Shown here one piece after another: positions 1-8,647 of a stretch of DNA of 64,000 nt. Below the pieces are notes generated by a model, which was not told where the DNA came from, made no database searches, and worked only from the letters and a program-made list of their open reading frames with translations. The stretch's first letter is position 1, and the number at the start of each line of letters is the position of its first letter. The stretch is from Proteobacteria bacterium ST_bin14 (GTDB taxonomy: Bacteria > Pseudomonadota > Alphaproteobacteria > Sphingomonadales > Sphingomonadaceae), in contig MSXR01000001.1 in NCBI GenBank assembly GCA_002083655.1, forward strand, positions 259,911 through 323,910, given 5' to 3'. Both the position numbers and the translations under genes were made by a program.

Positions 1-432
1 ATCGCCGTCAACCTGATCGGGGGTTGCCTGCGCAACAATGGGGCGGATGGCCGCAAAATCTTTCAACGCGGGCAGGTTCACGCCAGCGCGGTAAAAGAAA
101 TCGGGCGCGACCGCGACATAACCGAGTGTTGCCAGCCGCTTACAGACATCCTTGATGTAATCATGGATGCCGAAAATCTCGTTACACACGATGATCGTCG
201 CATGTTTGCCCGCGCCTTTGGGCCGCGCGACATAGGCAGGAAGGGGAGTCGCCGCGCCATTGGGGATCAGCACTTCCTCGATGACGAGCCCATCGGCAGG
301 CGTGGTCACCGGCCGCGCATTTGCGGCGACCGCCGCCACTGCATAGCCGGCGAAGAACATGCTGACAGCGGTCCGCCGGGTCAGGTGAAAATCCTGGGGT
401 TCCGATCCTTCGGGGCGGGTGAGCGTGATCAT
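1..432 (-). CDS. Dienelactone hydrolase family protein, N-terminal part (runs off the left edge)
   Basis: The reverse strand is open from an ATG at 432 to the window edge (144 codons). After a short leader comes an LTRRTAV stretch and a hydrophobic Ala-rich segment ending ANA, which looks like a Tat or Sec export signal. The following region has the alpha/beta-hydrolase pattern of the dienelactone hydrolase family (YVARPKG, TIIVCNEIFG, LGYVAVAPDFFYR). The oxyanion region NEIFG is visible, but the nucleophile Cys/Ser, Asp and His lie outside the window. The family cleaves lactones or esters; the substrate here cannot be told. The family is fairly certain, the export is inferred. Confidence 0.75.
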   Translation of the reverse strand, partial: MITLTRPEGSEPQDFHLTRRTAVSMFFAGYAVAAVAANARPVTTPADGLVIEEVLIPNGAATPLPAYVARPKGAGKHATIIVCNEIFGIHDYIKDVCKRLATLGYVAVAPDFFYRAGVNLPALKDFAAIRPIVAQATPDQVDGD

Positions 433-816
433 CGGCGAAACTCCTGCGCTGGTTGTGCAACAAGATAGGCTGGTCGAAGCCGCCATGACAATGCCTCTAA
501 GGGTCGCGGCGGGTGCCGTTGCGGTGACTTGTTTTGTAAACCCGGCGCAGCTATTCTGTGGCCACGATGAACAAGCGTCCATCCTTGACCCTCACTACCA
601 CCACCCGGGCTGTCCCGGGGGGCTTGGGGTTGCGCGTCACCGGTTGACGTTCGCGCCTTCAGGCTCTTCCCCGGTGAACGGGGATGTGCTGGCGCTCCGT
701 CCTCGTTCCGCCCTTTCCCCAGCGCCGCACTCCCTCAGCGCCGCACTCCCTCAGCGCCGCCCTTTTCCCAAACCGGTACTTTGTGCATAAGCGCGGCCCA
801 TGCGACAGGAACGATC
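433..816. other. Intergenic region between the hydrolase and thrS, with a short tandem repeat
   Basis: No convincing gene lies in these 384 bases. At 721-766 a 16-base unit (AGCGCCGCACTCCCTC) is repeated two and a half times. The ribosome binding site of thrS (GACAGGA, 804-810) ends the gap. I see no T-box or other recognisable leader. Confidence 0.6.
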
Positions 817-2823
817 ATGAACGATTTTTATTCGATTACGCTGCCCGATGGTTCAGTTCGCCAGGTAGCGCCCGGCAGCAGCCCGGCGGATATCGCCGCG
901 GCGATTGGCCCTGGCCTGGCGAAGGCCGCCCTCGCTGCGCGCGTGAATGGCGAACTGCGTGATATCGGGCGGCCGTTTGAGGGCGATGCCCAGCTCGCGC
1001 TGGTCACCAACCGGGATGAGGCGGATGCGCTGGAAATGGCGCGGCATGATTTTGCGCATGTGCTGGCAGAGGCGGTGCAACAGAAGTTTCCCGGTACGCA
1101 GATCACGTTCGGCCCATCGACCGACGATGGGTTCTATTATGATTTCGCGCCGTCCGCTGACCATGGCCCCTTCACCGAGGAGGACCTGCCGGTCATCGAA
1201 GAGGCGATGCGCGCCATCATCCGCGCCAACAAGCCGCTGCGCCGCGAAGTGTGGGACCGCGCGACGCTGATCAGCCGGTGGAAGCAACAGGGTGAAAGCT
1301 TCAAGGCCGAATGGGCTGCCGAACTGCCAGGTGATGAGCCGTTGACGGTCTATTGGTCGGGCGATGACTGGCTCGATATGTGCCGGGGCCCGCATCTGGC
1401 ATCGACGGGCAAGCTTGATCCCGAAGCGTTCAAGCTGACGCGGGTTTCCGGTGCCTATTGGCGCGGCGACCAGAATAATCCCCAGCTTTCGCGGATTTAC
1501 GGCACGGGCTGGCTCAACAAAAAACAGCTGGCCGAGCATATGACGCGGCTGGAGGAAGCCGCCAAGCGCGATCACCGCAAAATCGGCGCGGAGATGGACC
1601 TGTTCCATCTGCAGGCAGAAGCACATGGCAGCGTGTTCTGGCACCCCAATGGCTTTGTCATCTACCGCGCGCTTGAGGCGTATATGCGCCGCCGCCTTGA
1701 TGCCGCTGGCTATCAGGAAGTGAAGACGCCGCAGATCATGGACGCGCGCCAATGGGAGCAATCGGGCCATTGGGGCAAATACCGCGAGAATATGTTCGTG
1801 ATTCCCGATGAAGTTCCAAATGTCGATGATGACGGCCCCGTCATTTCAGACAAGGCGCAATGGATGGCATTGAAGCCGATGAACTGCCCGGCGCATGTGC
1901 TGATTTTCCGCCAGGGCATCAAAAGCTACCGGGATCTGCCGCTGCGGCTCGCCGAAATGGGGTGCTGCCACCGCAATGAACCGCACGGCGCGCTGCACGG
2001 GCTGATGCGGGTGCGCCAGTTCACGCAGGATGACGCGCATATTTTCTGCCGCGAGGATCAGATTGTCGAAGAAGTCAGCCGTTTCTGCGACTTGCTCGAT
2101 GCGGTGTATAAGGATCTGGGCTTTGGGGATTATGCCATCAAGCTCGCGCTGCGCCCCGAAAAGCGGTTCGGCACTGACGCGATGTGGGACTGGTCTGAAC
2201 AGAGCATGCGCGATGCCGTGGCCGCCACGGGACGCAACACGGCGGAATGGGGTTGGGAAGAACTGCCCGGCGAAGGGGCGTTCTATGCGCCAAAGCTGGA
2301 ATTTCACCTGACCGACGCGATCGGGCGGACATGGCAGGTGGGTACGATCCAGACCGATACGGTGCTGCCCGACCGGCTCGACGCCAGCTATGTCGGTGCT
2401 GACGGCGAGCGTCACCGCCCGGTGATGCTCCACCGCGCGATTCTGGGCAGTTACGAACGGTTTATCGGCATTTTGATCGAACATTATGCCGGCCGCTTCC
2501 CCCTATGGCTGGCGCCTGTGCAGGCGGTGGTCGCGACGATTGTGTCCGACGCAGATGATTATGCGCTGGCGGTTGCTGCAAAGCTGAAAGCCGCCGGGAT
2601 CCGCGTGGAAACCGATCTGCGCAACGAGAAGATCAACTATAAGGTGCGCGAACACTCACTGGCAAAGGTGCCCAACCTGCTCGTCGTCGGCAAGCGCGAG
2701 GCAGAGGAAAGCACCGTCGCGCTGCGCCAACTCGGCAGCGACCGGCAACAGGTGATGGCGCTCGATGATCTGGTCGCGCAATTGGTGCGCGATGCCACCC
2801 CGCCGGATTTGGTGGCGGGGTGA
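817..2823 (+). CDS. thrS: Threonine--tRNA ligase
   Basis: Charges tRNA-Thr with threonine in the cytoplasm. The 668-residue product has the normal family length. An N-terminal TGS domain (about residues 1-60) is followed by the editing/SAD domain with an HxxxH motif (HDFAHVLAEA), then the class II catalytic core with MNCPAHVLIF, the RNEPHGALHGLMRVR motif 2 region and motif 3 (MLHRAILGSYERF). The C-terminal anticodon-binding domain follows (PVQAVVATIVSDAD). The ATG at 817 is chosen because GACAGGA lies six bases upstream; an in-frame TTG at 781 would add residues unlike the family. infC follows in the same direction after a repeat-bearing gap. Confidence 0.97.
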   Translation: MNDFYSITLPDGSVRQVAPGSSPADIAAAIGPGLAKAALAARVNGELRDIGRPFEGDAQLALVTNRDEADALEMARHDFAHVLAEAVQQKFPGTQITFGPSTDDGFYYDFAPSADHGPFTEEDLPVIEEAMRAIIRANKPLRREVWDRATLISRWKQQGESFKAEWAAELPGDEPLTVYWSGDDWLDMCRGPHLASTGKLDPEAFKLTRVSGAYWRGDQNNPQLSRIYGTGWLNKKQLAEHMTRLEEAAKRDHRKIGAEMDLFHLQAEAHGSVFWHPNGFVIYRALEAYMRRRLDAAGYQEVKTPQIMDARQWEQSGHWGKYRENMFVIPDEVPNVDDDGPVISDKAQWMALKPMNCPAHVLIFRQGIKSYRDLPLRLAEMGCCHRNEPHGALHGLMRVRQFTQDDAHIFCREDQIVEEVSRFCDLLDAVYKDLGFGDYAIKLALRPEKRFGTDAMWDWSEQSMRDAVAATGRNTAEWGWEELPGEGAFYAPKLEFHLTDAIGRTWQVGTIQTDTVLPDRLDASYVGADGERHRPVMLHRAILGSYERFIGILIEHYAGRFPLWLAPVQAVVATIVSDADDYALAVAAKLKAAGIRVETDLRNEKINYKVREHSLAKVPNLLVVGKREAEESTVALRQLGSDRQQVMALDDLVAQLVRDATPPDLVAG

Positions 2824-2854
2824 GGGTGGGGCGGTGCCGCGTCGCCCCAAACCC

Positions 2855-2883
2855 GTCACCCCGGATCTAGTCCGGGGTGACGA
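2855..2883. repeat. Dispersed palindromic repeat, CCGGGGTGACG family
   Basis: CGTCACCCCGGAT and ATCCGGGGTGACG-type arms face each other across a short loop between thrS and infC. The same arms recur near 13323, 17607-17694 and 34733-34822, always between genes, as expected for a REP-like family. Confidence 0.7.
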
Positions 2884-3001
2884 CCGAGTTGGAGGGCTAT
2901 CCTCAAGCGCCGGTCGCGATCAGATTACACCACCCCCGCACCTTTCGCTTTAAACAAGAAACCGCTATATAACAGAATTCCAAACCACAGGAGCTTTACC
3001 C

Positions 3002-3547
3002 ATACGTCCTCCCATGACCCGGCGCCCCCTCGCGCCCCCGCCGATCAACGGTCCGCGCTTTAATGAATTCATCGTCTCGCCCAAGGTGCGCGTGATCGAT
3101 CAGGACGGCGAAAATCTGGGGGTGATGTACACCCGCGAAGCGATGGAGCAAGCGCAGGCCGTCGGCCTCGACCTTGTCGAAGTGTCGCCCAACGCCGATC
3201 CACCCGTCGCCAAGTTCCTTGATGTCGGCAAGTTCAAATATGAGGCCCAGAAAAAGGCCAACCTCGCCCGCAAGAGCCAGAAAACGCAGGAGATCAAAGA
3301 GATCAAAATGCGGCCCAACATCGACGATCATGATTATGATACGAAGATGAAAAAGGTGCTGGAATTCATCGATGAGGGCGACAAGGTGAAGATCACGCTG
3401 CGCTTTCGCGGTCGTGAGTTGAGCCACGGCCAGCTTGGCATGGCGCTGCTGCAACGGGTGCAGGCCGATGTCGTCGAAACCGCGAAGGTTGAGGCTTATC
3501 CGCGCATGGAAGGCCGACAGATGCTGATGGTGCTCGCGCCCAAGTGA
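3002..3547 (+). CDS. infC: Translation initiation factor IF-3 (probable AUA start)
   Basis: IF-3 binds the 30S subunit, prevents subunit joining and proofreads start codons. The body GPRFNEFI, VRVIDQDGENLGV, DLVEVSPNADPPV and FRGRELSH is typical of the family over its full length. The first ATG is at 3014, but the clear Shine-Dalgarno AGGAG (2989-2993) is 20 bases from it and only 8 bases from an in-frame ATA at 3002. A rare start codon is the known basis of infC autoregulation in bacteria, so the ATA is preferred (181 residues; 177 from the ATG). rpmI and rplT do not follow. The next gene is convergent. Confidence 0.93.
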   Translation: MRPPMTRRPLAPPPINGPRFNEFIVSPKVRVIDQDGENLGVMYTREAMEQAQAVGLDLVEVSPNADPPVAKFLDVGKFKYEAQKKANLARKSQKTQEIKEIKMRPNIDDHDYDTKMKKVLEFIDEGDKVKITLRFRGRELSHGQLGMALLQRVQADVVETAKVEAYPRMEGRQMLMVLAPK

Positions 3548-3568
3548 CGCTGCACGGGGGCTTGGCGG

Positions 3569-3946
3569 TTAATCGCCGCCCCCACCCCCGTCGCCCCCAC
3601 CACCGCCGTCTCCGCCCGAATCGCCGCCATGGCTGCCACTGTCATGATGGTGGCCAGCATGGTGCCCGCCATCGCCGCCGTCGCTTGCCATGATGGTGTC
3701 GCTATTGCTGCCATCTGCGCCTTTACCTTTTGCGCTCTTGTTGCTCCGCGCGGCCATTGAGGTGCCAAGCGCGATGAACACGGCGGCGAGCGCTATCCAA
3801 ACCGCAATGCCGCCCTTCTTCTCGGTCTTGATATCGGTGGCGGCGGTTAGCATCAGCATTGCCGGCATGACGCACAGCGTCAGGGCTTTCCACGGCATCG
3901 CGTTGCGGGTCTGTCGGCGAGCGTGATCAATCCGGTGCTGGCTCAT
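3569..3946 (-). CDS. Small membrane protein with Gly/His/Asp-rich tail
   Basis: The 125-residue protein has two hydrophobic segments (about residues 18-36 and 46-63, IAVWIALAAVFIALGTSMAA). Its last 40 residues consist almost only of Gly, Asp, His and Ser, ending in runs of Gly broken by Asp. Its ATG overlaps the stop of the VOC gene by four bases, making it the last gene of the glnD operon. I do not recognise a family. The His/Asp-rich tail could bind metal, but that is a guess. Similar low-complexity tails can be unstructured secretion or spacer regions. Confidence 0.6.
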   Translation of the reverse strand: MSQHRIDHARRQTRNAMPWKALTLCVMPAMLMLTAATDIKTEKKGGIAVWIALAAVFIALGTSMAARSNKSAKGKGADGSNSDTIMASDGGDGGHHAGHHHDSGSHGGDSGGDGGGGGDGGGGGD

Positions 3947-4326
3947 GTGGCGGGTGGCTCCCAGAGTTCGATGGCGTTGCCTTCAGGATCATGGATACGT
4001 GCAAACTTGCCGACGGAGGGATCATTCCATTCAGGCCGGGTTTCAACCGCGATCCCCGCCGCCATCAGCGCGGGCAACATGCCGTCAAGATCAGCGACGC
4101 GCAAGTTGAGCATATACTGCTTGTCCGCCGCAAAATAATCAGTGTCCGCCTTGAACGGCGCGAACACGACTGGCCCGGCTTGCGTCTTCCAAATCCATTC
4201 ATCGATATCGCCGGTGTCCTGCGCCGCGCAGCCAGCGCCAATGCCCAGATGATCGCGGTACCAAGCGTTGAGTAAATCCGGGTCTCTCGCGCGGAAGAAG
4301 AGTCCGCCAATACCAAGCACACTCAT
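3943..4326 (-). CDS. VOC family (glyoxalase/bleomycin-resistance fold) protein
   Basis: A 127-residue vicinal-oxygen-chelate protein. The fold's paired beta-alpha-beta-beta-beta units are visible: LGIGGLFFRARDPDLLNAWYRDHLG at the start and FARIHDPEGNAIELWEP at the end, the latter being the hallmark with the C-terminal metal-ligand Glu. The family covers glyoxalases, dioxygenases and resistance proteins, so the substrate is unknown. The ATG at 4326 is preceded by GGAGTAGGAAG. It sits 28 bases after the GST-like gene in the same direction and overlaps the next gene by four bases, so it is likely co-transcribed from glnD. Confidence 0.85.
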   Translation of the reverse strand: MSVLGIGGLFFRARDPDLLNAWYRDHLGIGAGCAAQDTGDIDEWIWKTQAGPVVFAPFKADTDYFAADKQYMLNLRVADLDGMLPALMAAGIAVETRPEWNDPSVGKFARIHDPEGNAIELWEPPAT

Positions 4327-4354
4327 CTTCCTACTCCCCATTAAGTACCCAATG

Positions 4355-5086
4355 CTAAGCCGTTCTTCCCTGCGCGGCAATCCCGCGGCCAAAGCGTGCT
4401 TCCATCCGCAGCGTATACGCCACCAGCCGGGGAAATCGTCGCAGCAACGCCGCGAGTGGTGTTTCCAGATCGGCAAAATGGATGGAGGCAAGCATGCCAT
4501 AGGTCGCGGCGTCGATGCTCCGTGTCACATCGCCCAGCATGAAGGGCTTGTCGCCCAGAATCTGGTCAAGCGCGCGCAGATTGTCCTCGGCCTTTTGCTG
4601 GCGCTCCGCTGCTGTATAGCGCCCGAACCCCTGCAGGCGGATGCGTCGGCGTACGCCCCGGCGAAAGATCATCCCCACCCAAAGACGAAGCGGCATCGGC
4701 CAAGGCCCCAGAAAATTGTCCCGAACCCGCGGCCAAACCGAATCGTCGTCCCATCGGCTGTCGATCAGCATGAAGAACATGTGTTCGTCGATCATCCGTT
4801 GCACGGCGCGGCTAAGGCCGCGTTCGGCATCGCTTAAGCCGGCATCGACATCGATCCCATGCCGCGCACTCAGGGTGGCGATAATGACCTCACTGTCGTC
4901 GATCCAGCATCCATCATCGAATCTGACGAAAGGAACGCGGCGACGTGGTGCGCGTGACGCCAGATTGCTCGCGACACGATCAAACTCCAGCCCCGCCATC
5001 TGCAGCCAGACATCAACCTTTAGGCACAGGTTGCTGGGCTGCATGCCGCCCCATGCGGCCTTGAAAATGTGCAGTTTCATTGTCAT
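4355..5086 (-). CDS. Glutathione S-transferase family protein (Fax/metaxin-like)
   Basis: A 243-residue protein with a thioredoxin-like N-terminal half (MKLHIFKAAWG, SNLCLKVDVWLQMAGLEFD, VPFVRFDDG, IDDSEVIIATL) and an all-helical C-terminal half (DKPFMLGDVTRSIDAATYGMLA). The order GST_N_4 then GST_C_6 is that of failed-axon-connection-like proteins. These usually lack the canonical glutathione-activating residue. The function in bacteria is not established. It starts 21 bases after the glnD stop and is probably translated from the same message. Confidence 0.82.
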   Translation of the reverse strand: MTMKLHIFKAAWGGMQPSNLCLKVDVWLQMAGLEFDRVASNLASRAPRRRVPFVRFDDGCWIDDSEVIIATLSARHGIDVDAGLSDAERGLSRAVQRMIDEHMFFMLIDSRWDDDSVWPRVRDNFLGPWPMPLRLWVGMIFRRGVRRRIRLQGFGRYTAAERQQKAEDNLRALDQILGDKPFMLGDVTRSIDAATYGMLASIHFADLETPLAALLRRFPRLVAYTLRMEARFGRGIAAQGRTA

Positions 5087-5107
5087 CGGCCGCTTCCTTG
5101 GTCTTGA

Positions 5108-7858
5108 TTAGGCCGCCTGCGCCCACCCTTGTTCGTTCCCGGCCGCTGCCATCAATCGACGCTCGATCGATTTGAGCCGCTGGGTGCTGCTGATCTTGTC
5201 GCCGAGCAGGTCGGTCAGGTAAAATGTGTCGACCGCGCGCTCGCCATAGGTCGCGACATGGGCTGAATGAATCGTCACCTTTGACTGGAACAGTGCCAGT
5301 GCCAGCCGGTTGAGCAGCGCGGGGCCATCGCGTGCGTTGACCTCAATCACGGTAAAGCGGTTCGATGCCTGGTTGTCGATCAGCACCACCGGCGCGATAA
5401 CAAACGCATCGGCTCGCGGGCGTGAAAGCGGCTTGGCACGCAACCGTTCCGCCAGCTTGCCGCGATTGGCGAGCGAATCCTCAATCGCGGTCTTCAGCCG
5501 GTTGAGTTGTTCGGGCTGGTCGAACGGGCGACCATAGGGATCCTGCACCAGGAAGTTATCCAGCGCCATGCCGTCGCGCGTGGTGTGAATGCGCGCATCG
5601 ATGATGTTGCCGCCCGCGACATGGATCGCCCCTGCCGTGCGGTAAAACAGCCCGGGATGATCAGCGGCGTACAGCGTCACCAGTGTTGCCCCGCGCCCCG
5701 GATAGACCTGTGCGTCAATTGTCAATTGGGCCTGGCCGGCGGCTGCAATCAACCGCGCATTGCGTTCCAGCACATCATCAGGCTCGGCCACCCAATAGGG
5801 TTCGGGCAGCCTTGCGACCAGCGCTGTAAACCGCTCTGGCGCCCAGCCCAGCGCGGTCGACAGCGCTTCTTGCTTGGCCAAAATCCGCTCGCCGCGCCCG
5901 CGCTGCTTGTGCCCCAGCCGCAGCACTTCTTCTGCTGCTTCGTACAGATCCGTCAGCAATTGCCGCTTCCAGCTGTTCCACACGCCGGGGCCAACTGCGC
6001 GGATATCGACCACGGTCAGCGCGAGCAGCAGTCGCAGCCGTTCGGGGCTTTGCACAATCTCGGCAAAATCCAGGATCGTCTTGAAATCCGACAAGTCACG
6101 CTTGAACGCGGTGGCCGACATCAGCAGGTGGCATCGCACCAGCCAGGCCACCGTCTCGGTCTCTGCCGCGCTCATGCCCAGCCGGGGGCATAACCGCTGC
6201 GCCACTTCTGCGCCCAGCACCGAATGGTCGCCGCCGCGTCCCTTGGCAATGTCGTGCAGCAGCACCGCAACATACAGCACCCGCCGCGATACGATCCGTT
6301 TCAAAATGCCCGCAGCGAGCGGATGATCTACCGCCAGATCGCCCCGCTCGATCCGGCTAAGCAGCCCAATCGCGCGGATCGAATGCTCGTCGACGGTATA
6401 ATGGTGATACATGTCGAACTGCATCTGCGCGACGACGCGGCCAAAATCGGGGACAAAACGGCCAAAAACCCCAGCCTCGTTCATCCAGCGAAGCGGTGCT
6501 TCGGGGTCGCGCGGGCTGGTCAGCACATCAAGGAACAGCGCGTTGGCGCGCGGATCGGTGCGGATATCGTCCGCCAGTTTGGCATCGCGTGCCGCAACCC
6601 GCATCGCCAGCGGGTGCACTTCAAGCCCGTTTTTGTCGGCAAGCGCGAACATCTCAATCAACCGCACTGGATCGCGCGCAAACCAATCATCCGATGGCAG
6701 CGCCAGCCGACCGCGATCAAGCAAGAAACCATTCAGGTTGCGCGGCCAACGCCGCAGCATCGGCAGCCCAAAACGCCTGCCGCGCGACGCAAATTTATCA
6801 TCCAGATGCGCCAGGAAAACCCCGGTCAGATCGCCAACGGTTTTTGCCTGCAGAAAATAATGCCGCATGAATCGTTCGACCCGCGATCCGCCCGCGCGGT
6901 CGGCATAGCGCATCCGCTCGGCAATTTCGCGCTGCACATCAAAGGTCAGCCGGTCTTCGGCACGGCCAGCGATGCTGTGCAAATGGCACCGCACGGCCCA
7001 CAGGAAATTCTCGGCGCGGTGAAACTGGCGATACTCGATCCGCGTCAGCAACCCGGCCTCTACCAACTCGGCGACACTGCGGACGTTGTAAGCATATTTA
7101 CCCATCCAGAACAGCGTATGCAGATCGCGCAAGCCGCCCTTGCCCTCTTTGATATTGGGTTCGACGACATAGCGGCTATCGCCCATTTTGCGATGGCGTT
7201 CGGTGCGTTCGGCGAGTTTGTCGGCGATGAACTGGCGCGCGGTGCCGGCCTGTACTTCGGCTTTGAAGCGGGCGGCGGCTTCGTCATATAAATCAGTGTC
7301 ACCCCATACATAGCGTGCTTCGAGCAGCGCGGTGCGGATCGTCATATCGGCCTTGGCCTGGCGCACCATTTCATCCAGCGAGCGTGACGAATGGCCGATC
7401 TTCAGCCCAAGATCCCATAGCGCATAGAGCATCGATTCGATGACCTGTTCAGACCAGGCGGTCTGCTTCCAGGGCGTCAGAAAACCGATATCGACATCGG
7501 AAAACGGGGCCATTTCGCCGCGACCATATCCGCCGACGGCAATCAGCGTGAGCCGCTCGCTCGTGGTCGCATTGGGTTTGGGATAGAGCCGCTCGGTGAT
7601 GAAATCATATAGCAGGCGGATGATCTGATCGATCAGAAACGCCTGCGCCGCCGCTGCTTCCAGCCCGCGAGAGGGGTGTTCGATCAGCCGTCGGGCAATC
7701 TCCGCCCGGCCTTCGGCAAGCGCGGCGGCCAGCACCTGGGTCGCTGTGCGGCGCATGCTGGCGCAATCGGCCTGGTCTAGTGCGGCAAGCGCATCGGCAA
7801 TCGTGCGGCGATCAATGATTGCGCGGCGCTGGGGCAGGGCTTCGAAACGGCTGGCCAT
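5108..7858 (-). CDS. glnD: Bifunctional [protein-PII] uridylyltransferase / uridylyl-removing enzyme
   Basis: Senses glutamine and modifies PII proteins, controlling nitrogen assimilation. The 916-residue length is normal. The N-terminal nucleotidyltransferase domain carries GGYGRGEMAPFSDVDIGFL with the catalytic Gly-Gly and Asp-x-Asp. A GlnE-like linker domain follows, then the HD hydrolase domain (VLLHDIAKGRGGDHS), and two C-terminal ACT domains (DHPGLFYRTAGAIHVAGGNI; DGPALLNRLALALFQ). It heads a leftward operon and is divergent from the cyclophilin gene across 117 bases. Confidence 0.97.
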   Translation of the reverse strand: MASRFEALPQRRAIIDRRTIADALAALDQADCASMRRTATQVLAAALAEGRAEIARRLIEHPSRGLEAAAAQAFLIDQIIRLLYDFITERLYPKPNATTSERLTLIAVGGYGRGEMAPFSDVDIGFLTPWKQTAWSEQVIESMLYALWDLGLKIGHSSRSLDEMVRQAKADMTIRTALLEARYVWGDTDLYDEAAARFKAEVQAGTARQFIADKLAERTERHRKMGDSRYVVEPNIKEGKGGLRDLHTLFWMGKYAYNVRSVAELVEAGLLTRIEYRQFHRAENFLWAVRCHLHSIAGRAEDRLTFDVQREIAERMRYADRAGGSRVERFMRHYFLQAKTVGDLTGVFLAHLDDKFASRGRRFGLPMLRRWPRNLNGFLLDRGRLALPSDDWFARDPVRLIEMFALADKNGLEVHPLAMRVAARDAKLADDIRTDPRANALFLDVLTSPRDPEAPLRWMNEAGVFGRFVPDFGRVVAQMQFDMYHHYTVDEHSIRAIGLLSRIERGDLAVDHPLAAGILKRIVSRRVLYVAVLLHDIAKGRGGDHSVLGAEVAQRLCPRLGMSAAETETVAWLVRCHLLMSATAFKRDLSDFKTILDFAEIVQSPERLRLLLALTVVDIRAVGPGVWNSWKRQLLTDLYEAAEEVLRLGHKQRGRGERILAKQEALSTALGWAPERFTALVARLPEPYWVAEPDDVLERNARLIAAAGQAQLTIDAQVYPGRGATLVTLYAADHPGLFYRTAGAIHVAGGNIIDARIHTTRDGMALDNFLVQDPYGRPFDQPEQLNRLKTAIEDSLANRGKLAERLRAKPLSRPRADAFVIAPVVLIDNQASNRFTVIEVNARDGPALLNRLALALFQSKVTIHSAHVATYGERAVDTFYLTDLLGDKISSTQRLKSIERRLMAAAGNEQGWAQAA

Positions 7859-7975
7859 GATGGCAGGATAGGGCGGGGCAGGGGATTCGTCACCACATGA
7901 TCGCGCGCATTGCCGCCAAATGGTGTAAAAACGCCCCCTTGTCGCGCGGCCCGCGTCGCTTTAGCGCTTTGGGCC

Positions 7976-8647
7976 ATGATATTCCTGCGCCGCGCCGCCT
8001 TCATCCTTGCCCTTTTCGCAACGGGCCTGACGCTTGCAGCACCCATTGATGCGCGGCGCGCCAAGCCCGTTGGCAAAGGCCTTGTCCGCGTTCGCCTCGT
8101 CACGTCGCAAGGGCCGATTGTCCTCGCGTTGGAGGCACGGCGGGCACCGGCGACAACGGCCAATTTTCTTGCCTATGTCGATGATCACCGGTTTGACGGC
8201 ACCAGTTTCTACCGCGCGGCTCGGCGAAAGGCTGATCCGCGCTTTGGCTTCATCCAGGGTGGCATCCAAACTGACGCCCGCCGCATATTGCCACCCTTCC
8301 CGCTGGAGCCGACGAGCAAAACCGGCGTGCTGCATCTTGATGGCGCAATCTCGATGGCCCGGCGCGCAGACCCTGATTCAGCGGGCGGCAATTTCATCAT
8401 CACCCTGGGGCCAATCCCCAGCCTTGATGCAACCGCTACTTCGCCCGGCTATGCCGCCTTTGGCTATGTCATTTCGGGGCGCGCGACCATGGAGCGCATC
8501 CTGGCTGCGCCCACCGGGGGCGGCACGGATTCAATGCGCGGGCAGATGATTATTCACCCCATCCGCCTGATCCGGGCCGAACGGCTCGACGGGGTGCCCA
8601 AACCAACGGGGCAGGTAAAACCCTGGCTGATCAAAGTACCGCGCTAG
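7976..8647 (+). CDS. Peptidyl-prolyl cis-trans isomerase, cyclophilin type, exported
   Basis: A 223-residue cyclophilin. The N-terminus (MIFLRRAAFILALFATGLTLAAP) is a clear signal peptide, placing it in the periplasm. The core shows TSQGPIVLALEARRAPATTANFLAYVDD, FDGTSFYRA, FGFIQGGIQTD, GAISMAR and GGNFIITLG. The catalytic Arg of the family lies in the FYRA segment. It assists proline isomerisation in exported proteins. The ATG at 7976 gives the signal peptide directly; longer forms would bury it. Its last 17 bases overlap the 3' end of the convergent glycosyltransferase gene. Confidence 0.93.
   Translation: MIFLRRAAFILALFATGLTLAAPIDARRAKPVGKGLVRVRLVTSQGPIVLALEARRAPATTANFLAYVDDHRFDGTSFYRAARRKADPRFGFIQGGIQTDARRILPPFPLEPTSKTGVLHLDGAISMARRADPDSAGGNFIITLGPIPSLDATATSPGYAAFGYVISGRATMERILAAPTGGGTDSMRGQMIIHPIRLIRAERLDGVPKPTGQVKPWLIKVPR

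Noticed and set aside
433..816. A T-box or other riboswitch before thrS
   Set aside because: No specifier loop or antiterminator motif is visible, and T-boxes are not expected in alphaproteobacteria.
853..1770. A 305-codon frame opposite thrS
   Set aside because: thrS is unmistakable and the antisense product matches no known pattern.
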